A DNA stretch of 64,000 nucleotides from Pseudomonas alcaliphila JAB1 (lineage in GTDB: Bacteria; Pseudomonadota; Gammaproteobacteria; Pseudomonadales; Pseudomonadaceae): contig NZ_CP016162.1 in assembly GCF_001941865.1 (NCBI RefSeq), positions 2,294,001-2,358,000 of the forward strand, in the 5' to 3' direction. The translations under genes and the position numbers were made by a program. The notes under the pieces are model-generated. The model did no database searches. It saw only the letters and a program-made list of their open reading frames with translations, and was not told the origin of the DNA. Below, piece by piece: positions 7,455-16,319 of the stretch. The number at the start of each line of letters is the position of its first letter. Within the stretch, counting starts at the first letter, position 1.

Positions 7455-8291
7455 TCAGCTGCTGAAACCGAGGCGCTCGCGCCAGCGGTTTTCCAGCTTG
7501 TCGGTGTCGTGATCCCTGGGGTGGAAGCCGGGGCGGTAGTAGTCCAGATAGGGGCCGAGCAGCCTGGTGAAGAAGCCATTACGCGGGCCGAACAGCTTCT
7601 TCAGGCCGAAGCCCCAGCTGCGCCAGTTGAACAGTTGGCCGTCCTTGCGCAGCAGGTGAATCTGGAACCAGCCGATCACGCCGAGGAACATCAGGGTGGT
7701 CAGCATCATCACCAGCGTGCGGGTGAAGTAGCCGCCGTAGACCTTCTGGTAGACGTCGTAGCACACGGCCTTATGCTCGTTTTCCTCGATGGCGTGCCAC
7801 ATCCACAGTTGATAGAGCTTCGGGTCGTTCATCTGTGTGGTGAGATCTTCACGCTTGAGCAACTGCTCGGCCATGGTCGCGGTGAAGTGTTCCAGGGCGC
7901 AGGTGGCTGCCAGGCGTTGCTTCTTGGTGCTGAAGCGGGTCGTCCATTCGAGCAGTACCTTGATGCGCAGCTCGAGGCGCTCCAGGTCTATACCGTGCTC
8001 ATTGGCATAGTCGTTGTAGGCCGCATGCTCCTTGGAGTGCATGGCCTCCTGACCGATGAAGGCGCTGATGTCCTTTTTCAGCTGCGGCTCGCTGACCTGA
8101 TCGCGTACGGCGCGCACGCTGTCGACGAAGAACTTCTCGCCGTAGGGGAACAGCGACGACAGGTTGTTCATGAAATGGCTCATGAACGGGTCGTCGTAGA
8201 ACCAGTACTTCGGTGTCTCGCTGAAACTGAAGTCCATGCGACGCACCGGAAAGCTGGGTTTTGGCTGGGGTAGGGGGATGCTGGCGCTCAT
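7455..8291 (-). CDS. Predicted metal-dependent hydrolase (PF10118 family)
   Basis: A 278-aa protein of the PF10118 family. Conserved His/Glu motifs lie in helical segments: FIGQEAMHSKEH, ALEHFTATMAEQL and HAIEENEHKAVCYD, the arrangement expected of a diiron/ferritin-like metal site despite the 'hydrolase' label. A hydrophobic stretch (TRTLVMMLTTLMFLGVIGWF) suggests membrane association. It is the first gene of the operon with the Baeyer-Villiger enzyme and SDR, 56 bp upstream. Genes of this family often accompany such flavoenzymes, so a role in the same lipid/ketone oxidation is plausible. Confidence 0.85.
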   Translation of the reverse strand: MSASIPLPQPKPSFPVRRMDFSFSETPKYWFYDDPFMSHFMNNLSSLFPYGEKFFVDSVRAVRDQVSEPQLKKDISAFIGQEAMHSKEHAAYNDYANEHGIDLERLELRIKVLLEWTTRFSTKKQRLAATCALEHFTATMAEQLLKREDLTTQMNDPKLYQLWMWHAIEENEHKAVCYDVYQKVYGGYFTRTLVMMLTTLMFLGVIGWFQIHLLRKDGQLFNWRSWGFGLKKLFGPRNGFFTRLLGPYLDYYRPGFHPRDHDTDKLENRWRERLGFSS

Positions 8292-8480
8292 CGTTCGAGT
8301 CCTCTTCTGGGCGTTGGTGCTCCGATTGTCGTGCGGCTCTGGCTGGCAGCACTCGGGGTCGCAGATGGCTAATCTCGACAGACCAACTGTGTCATTGAAC
8401 GATGTAACTATCGGGCGTGCGGGCGCTGAGCGCCGCCAACTTAAGGCGGGTCTGATGGGCAGATATCAGGAAAGAGGGTA

Positions 8481-8513
8481 CGCAACCCGCCGCGCTAGAC
8501 GCGGCGGGTTGCG
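8481..8513 (-). terminator. Intrinsic terminator of the sodium channel gene
   Basis: CGCAACCCGCCGCG and its complement form a 14-bp perfect stem with a 5-nt loop just downstream of the channel gene. On the minus strand it is followed by a pyrimidine-rich tail (TACCCTCTTTCC). The remaining 8292–8480 gap should hold the promoter of the PF10118 operon, but I see no clear motif there. Confidence 0.7.
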
Positions 8514-8526
8514 CTGACGGCGGGGT

Positions 8527-9378
8527 TTACGGCGCGTTACGGCGCAGCTCGGCCACTTCGCTGCGCAGTGCGCGCAGCTCGTCGAGAATTGCCTGTTCGC
8601 GAGTTGCTGCGGCCTGCTCCTCGGCATTGGGCTCGTGGGTGCTCTGCATCGCGTTGACGATAACGGCGATGAACAGGTTGAGCATCATGAATGTCGCGAC
8701 GAGGATATAAGGCACGAAGAACAGCCAGGCCAGTGGATGCTCTTCCATCACCGGGCGCACGATGCCCATCGACCAGCTTTCCAGGGTCATCACCTGGAAC
8801 AGGGTGTACAGACTGGCGCCGATGTTACCGAACCACTCGGGGAAGCTCTGGCCGAACAGCTGGGTGGCCATTACCGCAGCGACGTAGAACACCAACCCCA
8901 TCAGCATGACGATGCTGCCCATGCCCGGCAGCGAAGCGAGCAGCGCCTGCACCACCTTGCGCATGCTCGGATTGATCGACACCAGTCGCAGGACGCGCAG
9001 CACGCGCAAGGCACGCAGCACCGCGAAGGGGCCGCTTGCCGGTACCAGGGCGATGCCGACTACCAGGCAATCGAACACCGCCCAGGGATCGCGCAGCAGG
9101 CCGATGCCGCGGGCGGTGAAACGTAGCACCAGTTCGATGACGAAGCAGGTGAGGATGAAAGTATCGAGAATCAGCAGCGGCGTGCCCCAGTCGGTCATGA
9201 TCGACGGTGACGTCTGCAGGCCGAGAATGACGGCATTGATGATGATCAGCAGGGTGATCAGGCGCTGCATGATGGCGCCGTCCATGAGAGCGCCCAGGCG
9301 TTGACGCCAGTCGCTGGATGGATTCAGTTCGAGTTCGTGCATGGGAGTCTGGCCAAGGTAATCGGTGATGCCGGGCAT
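8527..9378 (-). CDS. Bacterial voltage-gated sodium channel (NaChBac family)
   Basis: A 283-aa single-domain six-helix channel subunit. S4 carries regularly spaced arginines (LRALRVLRVLRLV, about 121–133) as voltage sensor. The pore loop has the selectivity filter TLESWSM (198–204), the signature of NaVAb/NaChBac sodium channels. S6 reads MMLNLFIAVIVNAM, followed by a C-terminal heptad-rich helix (EQAILDELRALRSEVAELRR) that would form the tetrameric coiled coil. Two ATGs are possible: 9378, and 9342 giving MHELELNP. Neither has a strong ribosome site. Ion selectivity is inferred from the filter. Confidence 0.92.
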   Translation of the reverse strand: MPGITDYLGQTPMHELELNPSSDWRQRLGALMDGAIMQRLITLLIIINAVILGLQTSPSIMTDWGTPLLILDTFILTCFVIELVLRFTARGIGLLRDPWAVFDCLVVGIALVPASGPFAVLRALRVLRVLRLVSINPSMRKVVQALLASLPGMGSIVMLMGLVFYVAAVMATQLFGQSFPEWFGNIGASLYTLFQVMTLESWSMGIVRPVMEEHPLAWLFFVPYILVATFMMLNLFIAVIVNAMQSTHEPNAEEQAAATREQAILDELRALRSEVAELRRNAP

Positions 9379-9426
9379 TGCCCGGCTGAATCATCAACCC
9401 ACTTGCGGGTTGGCAGGCGCTTTGGC

Positions 9427-9975
9427 TCAGTGATCGTCGAGGGCGAAGGCCGTCAGTGTGAAGGTGGGGATGCCGGCGTCCTGCAGTTTCTGCGAGCCGC
9501 CCAGCTCAGGCAGGTCGATGATCGCAGCGGCCTCGAAGACCGTTGCACGCATGCGCCGTACCAGGTTGGCAGCAGCGATCAGGGTGCCGCCGGTGGCGAT
9601 CAGGTCATCGAAGATCAGCACCGAATCGCCTTCGCAGAGACTGTCGCTGTGCACTTCGAGGAAAGCTTCGCCATATTCGGTCTGGTAGCCCTCGCTGAGC
9701 ACGTCAGCCGGCAGTTTGCCCTGCTTGCGAAACAGCACCAGCGGCTTGTTCAATTCGTAGGCGATGATCGAGCCGATCAGGAAACCGCGCGCGTCCATGG
9801 CGCCGATATGGCTGAACTCGGCTTCGACGTAGCGCTGGATGAAGCTGTCGGCAACCATGCGCAGGGCGCGCGGTGATTGGAACAGCGGGGTGATGTCGCG
9901 AAAGATGACGCCCGGCTTGGGGAAGTCCGGTACCGGGCGGATCAGGGTCTTGATGCTGAATTCGTCAAAGATCAT
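9427..9975 (-). CDS. apt: Adenine phosphoribosyltransferase
   Basis: A 182-aa type I phosphoribosyltransferase that salvages adenine to AMP using PRPP. The PRPP-binding motif [14 protein letters not shown] is intact, and the N-terminus ([20 protein letters not shown]) and ARGFLIG motif are diagnostic of Apt. It lies just downstream of anr on the same strand, the order I recall from P. aeruginosa. Length is normal for the family. Confidence 0.96.
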   Translation of the reverse strand: MIFDEFSIKTLIRPVPDFPKPGVIFRDITPLFQSPRALRMVADSFIQRYVEAEFSHIGAMDARGFLIGSIIAYELNKPLVLFRKQGKLPADVLSEGYQTEYGEAFLEVHSDSLCEGDSVLIFDDLIATGGTLIAAANLVRRMRATVFEAAAIIDLPELGGSQKLQDAGIPTFTLTAFALDDH

Positions 9976-10017
9976 CGTGGGGTCCTAATGCCTTGAGCCC
10001 GCGAAAATCGTGCGAAC

Positions 10018-10752
10018 TCAAACGTCGAGATTGCCGCCGGCCAGAGCACACAGCTCGATTGGGTCGAGGATGTGCACTTCCTTGCCTTCGGCTTCGAGCA
10101 GCTTGTTCTGTTGGAAGCGGGTAAATACGCGAGACACCGTCTCGACCGCAAGGCCCAAATAGTTACCAATTTCGTTGCGCGACATGGCCAGGCGGAACTG
10201 GTTGGCCGAGAAGCCGCGTGCGCGGAAGCGGGCGGAGAGGTTGACCAGGAAGGTGGCGATACGTTCGTCGGCGGTCTTCTTCGACAGCAACAGCATCATC
10301 TGCTGATCGTCACGGATTTCACGGCTCATGATACGCATCAGCTGACGGCGCAGTTGTGGTAGCTGCAGAGCCAGGTCGTCGAGGCGCTCGAAGGGAATCT
10401 CGCAGACCGAGGTGGTTTCCAGCGCCTGTGCCGATACCGGGTAGCGCTCGCCGTCGACCCCTGACAGGCCGACCAGCTCGCTGGGCAGGTGGAAGCCGGT
10501 TATCTGCTCCTCACCGCCATCGCTCAGGCTGAAGGTCTTCAGCGCACCGGAGCGTACGGCGAATACGGAGCCGAAGGAGTCACCCTGACGGAACAGGAAT
10601 TCGCCTTTTTTCAGCGGCCGACCACGCTTGACGATGTCGTCGAGCGCATCCATGTCTTCCATGTTCAGCGAGAGCGGCAGGCACAGGCTGGCCAGGCTGC
10701 AATCCTTGCAATGGGCTTGATGCTGCTTGTGCAGCTTGATGCTCTCGGACAT
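10018..10752 (-). CDS. anr: Anaerobic/microaerobic regulator ANR (FNR homologue)
   Basis: A 244-aa Crp/Fnr regulator. Cys15, Cys18 and Cys24 ([10 protein letters not shown]) plus Cys117 are the four ligands of the oxygen-sensitive [4Fe-4S] cluster. The C-terminal helix-turn-helix contains ETVSR, which reads the TTGAT half site. ATG 10752 (MSESIKLHK) gives the standard length; the frame stays open farther upstream but that part is not FNR-like. ANR activates low-oxygen genes, and matching boxes occur in this window ahead of hemN, ccoG, ccoN2 and usp. Confidence 0.97.
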   Translation of the reverse strand: MSESIKLHKQHQAHCKDCSLASLCLPLSLNMEDMDALDDIVKRGRPLKKGEFLFRQGDSFGSVFAVRSGALKTFSLSDGGEEQITGFHLPSELVGLSGVDGERYPVSAQALETTSVCEIPFERLDDLALQLPQLRRQLMRIMSREIRDDQQMMLLLSKKTADERIATFLVNLSARFRARGFSANQFRLAMSRNEIGNYLGLAVETVSRVFTRFQQNKLLEAEGKEVHILDPIELCALAGGNLDV

Positions 10753-10905
10753 CGTTGGGCTTCCCGAATATACACGCAATTTTCGTAAGGGTACCGCAGG
10801 GCTCGGGTGGCGGCCAGCCATATAAGGGCTGACCGAGCACTCAAGTTTAGTCTCTGGGTGCCGATCGAGACTGTGGAATCATAGTCCAACGCAGGGAGCA
10901 GCGCG

Positions 10906-11349
10906 ATGCGCATACCATCCAGTGGGCCGCTGAATAATCTGGTGCAGGGCGTTCAGCGACAATTTACCGCAGTCGAGCGGAGCCCCGAGGAGGTGCGCGA
11001 GGGGCTGCGTGTGAGTCTGTCCGAATTGGGCAAGAGCATGTCAGCCAAGTCCGACAAGAACGAGGACATCGACAACAGCGATCTGCCCAAGGCGATCAAG
11101 GACCTGCTCAAGATGATCCGCGAGTTGCGTGCGCAGATCGTCGAGAAGCAGGCGCAGATAGAGGCGATCATGAGCGATCAGAGCCTTGATGCGGAAACCA
11201 AGCGCCAGCAGCTTGAAGGACTGCAGACCGAGTTGGCGTCGCTCAACAGCGCATTGACTGCGGCCAATGCCAACCTGATCAAGCTCATGCGTGAGAACGG
11301 CCTGTCGAACGAGCAGATGCAGACCGCCGCCACGCTGGCGATGGGGTGA
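10906..11349 (+). CDS. Coiled-coil protein of unknown function (FlxA-like)
   Basis: A 147-aa soluble protein rich in Glu, Gln, Lys and Leu. Residues about 60–135 form a long predicted coiled coil (IKDLLKMIRELRAQIVEKQ onward). It resembles FlxA-like proteins and corresponds in position to an uncharacterised gene between anr and hemN in P. aeruginosa. The ATG at 10906 follows GGGAGC. It has no signal peptide, and its location between two low-oxygen genes does not by itself show a role. Confidence 0.8.
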   Translation: MRIPSSGPLNNLVQGVQRQFTAVERSPEEVREGLRVSLSELGKSMSAKSDKNEDIDNSDLPKAIKDLLKMIRELRAQIVEKQAQIEAIMSDQSLDAETKRQQLEGLQTELASLNSALTAANANLIKLMRENGLSNEQMQTAATLAMG

Positions 11350-11351
11350 TA

Positions 11352-11382
11352 CGCCAGCCAGCGACGGAGTCCGTCACTGGCG
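11352..11382. terminator. Hairpin between convergent coiled-coil gene and hemN
   Basis: CGCCAG...CTGGCG enclose the palindrome GACGGAGTCCGTC, a strong stem-loop just after both stop codons. There is no clear T-run, so efficiency as an intrinsic terminator is uncertain. Confidence 0.5.
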
Positions 11383-11396
11383 CAGGCTACTGGTGT

Positions 11397-12779
11397 TCAG
11401 ATCACCCGAGAAAAACGCTGGCGTACCTGATCGTTGAGATAGCGGTCGAACAGCATGCATAGCGAGCGCACCAGCAGACGCCCGGCCGGGCGCACCTGAA
11501 TCCCTTCTGCACCCAGCTTGATCAAACCGTCACGGTCGAGCTGCTGAAGTTGTGGCCAAAGCGCCGCGAAGTAGTCGCGGAATACCACGCCGTGGGCCTG
11601 TTCGATGTCGTCGAAACGCAGCTCGAAGTGGCAGATCAGCTGCTGGATCACGGCGCGGCGCAGGCGGTCGTCGGCATTGCAGTGCAAGCCGCGACGCGTT
11701 GCCAACTGGCCATTGCCCAGGGTCTGCTGATAGCTGGCGATATCGCTGTCATTCTGGCTGTACAGATCACCGATCTGGCTGATGGCAGAGACGCCCAGGC
11801 CAATCAGGTCACAGTGGCCGTGGGTGGTGTAGCCCTGGAAGTTGCGTTGCAGCGTGCCTTCTTCCTGGGCGATGGCCAGTTCGTCGTCGGGCAGGGCGAA
11901 GTGGTCCATGCCTATGTAACGATACCCGGCGCGCGTCAGCTGCTCGATGCTGTTCTGCAACATGGCCAGCTTGTCCGCCGGGCTCGGCAGGTCGTCGGCG
12001 CTGATGCGGCGTTGCGGCATGAAGCGTTCCGGCAGGTGTGCGTAGTTGAACAGCGACAGGCGATCCGGCTGCAGGGCGATGACCTCGGCCACGGTGCGGG
12101 CGAAGCGCTCTGGCGTTTGTTTGGGCAGGCCGTAGATCAGGTCGATGTTCACCGAGCGGAACTGCAGGGTACGCGCGGCCTCGACGATGGCGCGGGTTTC
12201 CTCCAGGGTCTGCAGGCGATTGACCGCGCGTTGCACCTCAGGGTCGAGATCCTGCACGCCGAGGCTGACGCGATTGAAGCCCAGCTCACGCAGCAGGCCC
12301 ATGGTCGACCAGTCAGCCTCGCGTGGGTCGATCTCGATGCTGTAGTCGCCGGAGTCATCATCGAGCAGGTTGAAGTGCTGGCGCAGGTGCTGCATCAGCC
12401 GGCGCAGTTCGTCGTGGCTGAGGAAGGTCGGTGTACCGCCACCGAAATGCAGCTGTTCGATTGGCTGGTTGCGGTCGATGTAGCGGCTGATGATCTCGAT
12501 TTCCCGCTCGAGCTTTTCCAGATAGGGCAGGGCGCGGCCGCGGTCCTTGGTGATGACCTTGTTGCAGGCGCAGTAGTAGCAGATGTGCGCGCAGAACGGC
12601 ACGTGCACGTATAGCGACAATGGGCGTCCGGCCTTGCGGCTGTCGCGCAGGGCATGCAGCAGGTCGAACGGGCCGATATCGTCGTGAAACTGCACGGCAG
12701 TCGGGTAGGAGGTGTAGCGCGGGCCGGCGAGATCGTAGCGGCGGATCAGGTCGGCGTCCCACTGGATGGCTTTGAGCAT
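11397..12779 (-). CDS. hemN: Oxygen-independent coproporphyrinogen III dehydrogenase
   Basis: A 460-aa radical SAM enzyme that oxidatively decarboxylates coproporphyrinogen III to protoporphyrinogen IX without oxygen. The cluster motif is CAHICYYCAC (Cys63, Cys67, Cys70 with the extra Cys72 of true HemN). FGGGTPTFL and the C-terminal HemN domain are present, and length fits bona fide HemN rather than HemW. A perfect-spacing ANR box lies 58 bp upstream of the ATG, so it is induced at low oxygen to supply haem for the cbb3 oxidases encoded next door. Confidence 0.97.
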   Translation of the reverse strand: MLKAIQWDADLIRRYDLAGPRYTSYPTAVQFHDDIGPFDLLHALRDSRKAGRPLSLYVHVPFCAHICYYCACNKVITKDRGRALPYLEKLEREIEIISRYIDRNQPIEQLHFGGGTPTFLSHDELRRLMQHLRQHFNLLDDDSGDYSIEIDPREADWSTMGLLRELGFNRVSLGVQDLDPEVQRAVNRLQTLEETRAIVEAARTLQFRSVNIDLIYGLPKQTPERFARTVAEVIALQPDRLSLFNYAHLPERFMPQRRISADDLPSPADKLAMLQNSIEQLTRAGYRYIGMDHFALPDDELAIAQEEGTLQRNFQGYTTHGHCDLIGLGVSAISQIGDLYSQNDSDIASYQQTLGNGQLATRRGLHCNADDRLRRAVIQQLICHFELRFDDIEQAHGVVFRDYFAALWPQLQQLDRDGLIKLGAEGIQVRPAGRLLVRSLCMLFDRYLNDQVRQRFSRVI

Positions 12780-12837
12780 GGGGAATAATCCTGGACAGGC
12801 TGTGTGGCCAGTCTAGGGATGCACGTAGGTGGCAGCC

Positions 12838-12851
12838 TTGACCTGAATCAA
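12838..12851 (-). promoter_or_regulatory. ANR box for hemN
   Basis: TTGACCTGAATCAA matches the ANR/FNR consensus TTGAT-N4-ATCAA at 9 of 10 fixed positions. It is placed for activation of hemN, whose ATG lies 58 bp downstream on the minus strand. Confidence 0.85.
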
Positions 12852-12884
12852 GGGCACATTGAGCACTGGAGGTGTTGTCGCGGC

Positions 12885-12943
12885 GTAGCCCAATGAAATC
12901 CGGGGATGCTGGGTACCTTGCTCACGGATTACATCCGGCTACG
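12885..12943. repeat. GTAGCCCGGAT-type palindromic repeat (diverged copy)
   Basis: GTAGCCCAATGAAATCCGGGG and GGATTACATCCGGCTAC form an imperfect inverted repeat of the same REP-like family as 4405–4463. It lies between the hemN upstream region and the end of the TauE/SafE-like gene. Confidence 0.65.
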
Positions 12944-12945
12944 CC

Positions 12946-13629
12946 TCAGTGCCCCATCAGCCAGTGCTGGTGTGGGCCGGGCAGGGTCCAGATGCCGAAC
13001 AGGATGACCAGCAGGCCGCCAGCCATGCGCACGCCGCGCTTGCGTAGCAGGGTTGTGATGCGTTCTGCTGCCAGCCCGGTGGCCAGCAGCACCGGCCAGG
13101 TGCCCAGGCCGAACGCCAGCATCAGCAGGGCGCTGTTGACTGCATTGCCCTGGCTGGAGGCCCACAGCAGGGTGCTGTAGACCAGCCCGCACGGCAGCCA
13201 GCCCCATAAACCACCCAGGACCAGGGCGCGCGGCAGATTGCTGACCGGCATGAAGCGCCGGGTAAGCGGTTGGATATGCCGCCACAGGCCGCGGCCCAGT
13301 GCTTCGATGCGTGTCAGCCCGCTCCACCAGTCGGCCAGATAAAGACCCATGGCAATCAGCAGCAAGGCAGCCATTGTGCGCATCGCCACTTCGGCCTTGC
13401 TGCCGGCAATGGCCCAGCCGGCCAGTCCCAGGAGCAAGCCTGCAAGGCTGTAGCTGAGAATGCGCCCGAGGTTGTAAGCCAGCAGCAGCTGTAGACGCCT
13501 GCCGCGTTGCTCGGGGGGAATCGCCAGAGTCAGCGCGCCCATCAGGCCGCCGCACATGCCGAGGCAATGGCCGCCACCAAGCAGGCCGAGAATCAGCGCC
13601 GACACCAGCAGCGGTGCCAGCTCAAGCAT
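12946..13629 (-). CDS. TauE/SafE-like membrane protein of the cbb3 assembly cluster
   Basis: A 227-aa polytopic protein with about six membrane helices. The first helix carries GGGHCLGMCGGLMGAL; this HCxGMCG motif is typical of the UreH/SafE-like subgroup and could bind copper or another metal. A later LWGWLPCGLVYSTLL segment adds another Cys. ATG 13629 overlaps the end of ccoS by 8 bp, so it is the last gene of ccoG-H-I-S-X. Position implies a role in metal delivery or maturation of cbb3 oxidase, but that is inference. Confidence 0.83.
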   Translation of the reverse strand: MLELAPLLVSALILGLLGGGHCLGMCGGLMGALTLAIPPEQRGRRLQLLLAYNLGRILSYSLAGLLLGLAGWAIAGSKAEVAMRTMAALLLIAMGLYLADWWSGLTRIEALGRGLWRHIQPLTRRFMPVSNLPRALVLGGLWGWLPCGLVYSTLLWASSQGNAVNSALLMLAFGLGTWPVLLATGLAAERITTLLRKRGVRMAGGLLVILFGIWTLPGPHQHWLMGH

Positions 13630-13828
13630 CAGGTTTGCCAGGCTTGTTGTGGTCTTCGGCCTGCTCGACACCAGCCTTGTGCAGTGGATCTTCGTCGTCG
13701 AACAGAATGCTGTGCGCCGGGCCGTCGAGATCGTCGTACTGACCGCTGTCCACCGCCCAGAAGAACAGCCAGATGGCGAAACCGACCAGGCCGATGGCGA
13801 CGGGGATCAGGATGTAGAGGGCGGACAT
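13622..13828 (-). CDS. ccoS: cbb3-type cytochrome oxidase assembly protein CcoS
   Basis: A 68-aa protein with one N-terminal membrane helix (MSALYILIPVAIGLVGFAIW) followed by the conserved WAVDSGQYDDLDGPAHSILFDD. CcoS is needed for haem and copper insertion into cbb3 oxidase. The ATG is at 13828. Its 3' end overlaps the TauE/SafE-like gene. Confidence 0.93.
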   Translation of the reverse strand: MSALYILIPVAIGLVGFAIWLFFWAVDSGQYDDLDGPAHSILFDDEDPLHKAGVEQAEDHNKPGKPDA

Positions 13829-13850
13829 GCGGTCTCCATGGAGGCGTCTG

Positions 13851-13906
13851 GGGAGGAGCGAGCATCGCGAGCGAAGAAGCGGTTCGCGAGCAGAGCTCGC
13901 TCCTAC
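13851..13906. repeat. GTAGGAGCGAGC-type palindromic repeat overlapping the ccoI stop
   Basis: GGAGCGAGC...GCTCGCTCCTAC form an inverted repeat with an inner TCGCGA/TTCGCGAG segment. Its right end (CTAC) supplies the TAG stop of ccoI. It belongs to the TGTAGGAGC family also seen at 34895, 48396 and 50181. Confidence 0.7.
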
Positions 13907-16311
13907 ATGTTTGGGGTGTGGCTCAGGCGCAGGGCGTTGAGCACCACCAACAGCGAGCTGAGCGACATGCCCACGGCCGCCCAGATCGGCGTGATCCAGC
14001 CCAGGGCGGCGAAGGGCAGTACCAGGCCATTGTACAGCGTCGCCCAGGCCAGGTTCTCGATGATGATACGGCGCGTGCGCTTGGCCAGCTTCAGGCCATC
14101 GACCAGGCTGCTCAGGCGGTTCGACAGCAACACGGCGTCGGCGCTGGTTTTCGCCAGGTCGGAGGCCGAGCCCATGGCCACGCTGATATCGGCGGCAGCC
14201 AATACCGGTACGTCGTTGACACCGTCGCCAAGCATCAACACACGCCGTCCTTCGCCGTGCAGTTGCTTGAGCACTGCCAGCTTGGCATCCGGGGTCAGGC
14301 CGCCGCGGGCGTCGTCGATACCCAGCTGGCGGGCGACTTCGCCCACCATCGGTGAGCTGTCGCCGGAGAGCAGGTGAATGTTCCAGCCCCGTGCGCGCGC
14401 AGCGGCAATCAGATCGGGAGCATCTTCGCGCAGGCGGTCGTCGAGGACGAACCAGGCCAGTGGCCCCTGTTCGTCGCCCAGCAGCAGCCATTGGCCGTGC
14501 TCGCTGGCAATCGCTGGTACGGCCTGGCCGCTCAGGGCGCAAACGAAGCTGGCCTCGCCGATGCGCAGCAGGCGGCCATCGACCAGGCCCTGCAGGCCTT
14601 GCCCGGGATGGCTGTCGACAGACTGCGCTGCGCGAGGTGCTTGGCTGAACGCACGGGCGATGGGGTGTTCCGAACGGTTTTCCAGTGCGGCGGCCAGCGC
14701 CAGGCAATCGCCCTGGTCGAGATCGCGCAGCGGATGGATGGCCTTGAGCGTCAGGCGGCCTTCGGTCAGCGTACCGGTCTTGTCCAGCACCAGGGTGTCG
14801 ATCTGGTTCAGGCCTTCGAGCACATGGCCGCGGGTCAGTAGCATGCCCAGTTTATGCAGGGTGCCGGTGGCGGTGGTCAGCGCTGTTGGGGTGGCCAGGG
14901 CCAGTGCGCAAGGGCAGGTGGCCACGAGCAGGGCGAGCACGACCCAGAAAGCGCGGCTGGAGTCGATCTCCCACCAGGCGTAGCCGACCACGGCAGCAGC
15001 CACGAGGATGAACAACAGAAACCATTGCGAGACGCGGTCGGCGATCTCTGCCAGGCGCGGTTTTTCACTCTGCGCGCGTTCCAGCAGGCGCACGATGGCC
15101 GACAGGCGCGTGGCATCGCCCAGCGCCTGCACCTCGACGGTCAGCGGGCCTTCGACATTCAGCGTGCCGGCAGTGACGCCGTCGCCGATGCCGCGTGCCT
15201 GAGGCAGGTATTCACCCGTCAGCAGTGACTCATCGACGCTGGACTGGCCGGCAAGGATGCGCCCGTCAGCGGGAATCAGCGAGCCGGGCTGCACCAGCAC
15301 CTGTTCGCCGACCTGCAGTTCGCGCAGCAGAATGCGCTGGCTCTGACCGTCGGCGTCCAGGCGCAGGCAGGAGGCCGGCAGCAGTTTGACCATTTGTGCG
15401 GTGGCGGCGGCCGTGCGTTCTCGGGCGCGGCGCTCCAGGTAGCGGCCGGCGAGCAGGAACAGCGCGAACATGCCCACGGCGTCGAAATACAGTTCGCCCT
15501 GGCCGGTGATGGTCGACCAGATGCCGGCCACGTAGGCACCGCCGATGGCCAGCGAGACCGAGACATCCATGGTCAGATGGCGGGTACGCAGGTCGCGCAG
15601 AGCACCGCGGAAGAACTGCCCGCAGCAGTAGAAGACGATAGGCGTGGTGAGGAACAGGCTGGTCCAGCGCAGGATCTTGTCCAGCTCCGGCGACAGGTCG
15701 ATGTTGAATTCCGGCCAGGTGGCCATGGTCGCCATCATCACCTGCATCCACAACAACCCGGCCACGCCCAGCTCGCGCATGCGCCGGCGGTTTTCCGCGG
15801 CCATGCGCTTTGCCGCCTCGTCGGCGCGCCAGGGGTGGGCGGCGTAACCGATGCGGCGTAGTTCGGCGAGCAGCTTGCTCAGGGCGATCTGGCTGTCCTG
15901 CCAGCGCACCTGCAGGCGATGGTTGGACAGGTTCAGGTGCGCTTCGGCCACGCCCGGCACGCCGCGCAGGTGCTTCTCGATCAGCCAGCCGCAGGCCGCG
16001 CAGCTGATACCTTCGATCAGCAGTTGGGTTTCGCTCAGTTCGCCCTCGTGCTGGACGAAGGGCTGCTGCACATCGCTACGGTCATACAGCGCCAGTTCAT
16101 CCGGCAGGGCGGCGGGCAGTGCCTGCGGGTTGGCCGCGTTCTCGCTGCGATGGCTGTAGTAATGCTCCAGGCCACCGGCGACGATGGCTTCGGCCACGGC
16201 CTGACAGCCGGGGCAGCACATTTCGCGGGTCTGGCCGAGCACGTCGGCACGGAACTGGCTGCCGGCGGGCACCGGCAGGCCACAATGATAGCAGGGAGTG
16301 GGGGTGGGCAT
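13903..16311 (-). CDS. ccoI: Copper-transporting P1B-type ATPase CcoI
   Basis: An 802-aa P-type ATPase. An N-terminal Cys-rich region (CYHCG, CCPGC) precedes the metal-binding CAAC (104–107). The remaining motifs are TGE phosphatase (365–367), CPC in the membrane pathway (466–468), the phosphorylated Asp510 in DKTGT, and GDGVNDVP. CcoI/CopA2 enzymes export Cu(I) slowly for assembly of cbb3 oxidase rather than for detoxification. It lies 8 bp after ccoH in the ccoGHIS operon. The stop codon falls in a palindromic repeat. Confidence 0.95.
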   Translation of the reverse strand: MPTPTPCYHCGLPVPAGSQFRADVLGQTREMCCPGCQAVAEAIVAGGLEHYYSHRSENAANPQALPAALPDELALYDRSDVQQPFVQHEGELSETQLLIEGISCAACGWLIEKHLRGVPGVAEAHLNLSNHRLQVRWQDSQIALSKLLAELRRIGYAAHPWRADEAAKRMAAENRRRMRELGVAGLLWMQVMMATMATWPEFNIDLSPELDKILRWTSLFLTTPIVFYCCGQFFRGALRDLRTRHLTMDVSVSLAIGGAYVAGIWSTITGQGELYFDAVGMFALFLLAGRYLERRARERTAAATAQMVKLLPASCLRLDADGQSQRILLRELQVGEQVLVQPGSLIPADGRILAGQSSVDESLLTGEYLPQARGIGDGVTAGTLNVEGPLTVEVQALGDATRLSAIVRLLERAQSEKPRLAEIADRVSQWFLLFILVAAAVVGYAWWEIDSSRAFWVVLALLVATCPCALALATPTALTTATGTLHKLGMLLTRGHVLEGLNQIDTLVLDKTGTLTEGRLTLKAIHPLRDLDQGDCLALAAALENRSEHPIARAFSQAPRAAQSVDSHPGQGLQGLVDGRLLRIGEASFVCALSGQAVPAIASEHGQWLLLGDEQGPLAWFVLDDRLREDAPDLIAAARARGWNIHLLSGDSSPMVGEVARQLGIDDARGGLTPDAKLAVLKQLHGEGRRVLMLGDGVNDVPVLAAADISVAMGSASDLAKTSADAVLLSNRLSSLVDGLKLAKRTRRIIIENLAWATLYNGLVLPFAALGWITPIWAAVGMSLSSLLVVLNALRLSHTPNM

Positions 16312-16319
16312 CGGCTGGG

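Noticed and set aside
13622..14707. A 361-codon minus-strand frame spanning ccoS and the 3' part of ccoI
   Set aside because: Only its last 68 codons (CcoS) are real. The rest is out of frame with the clearly conserved CcoI.
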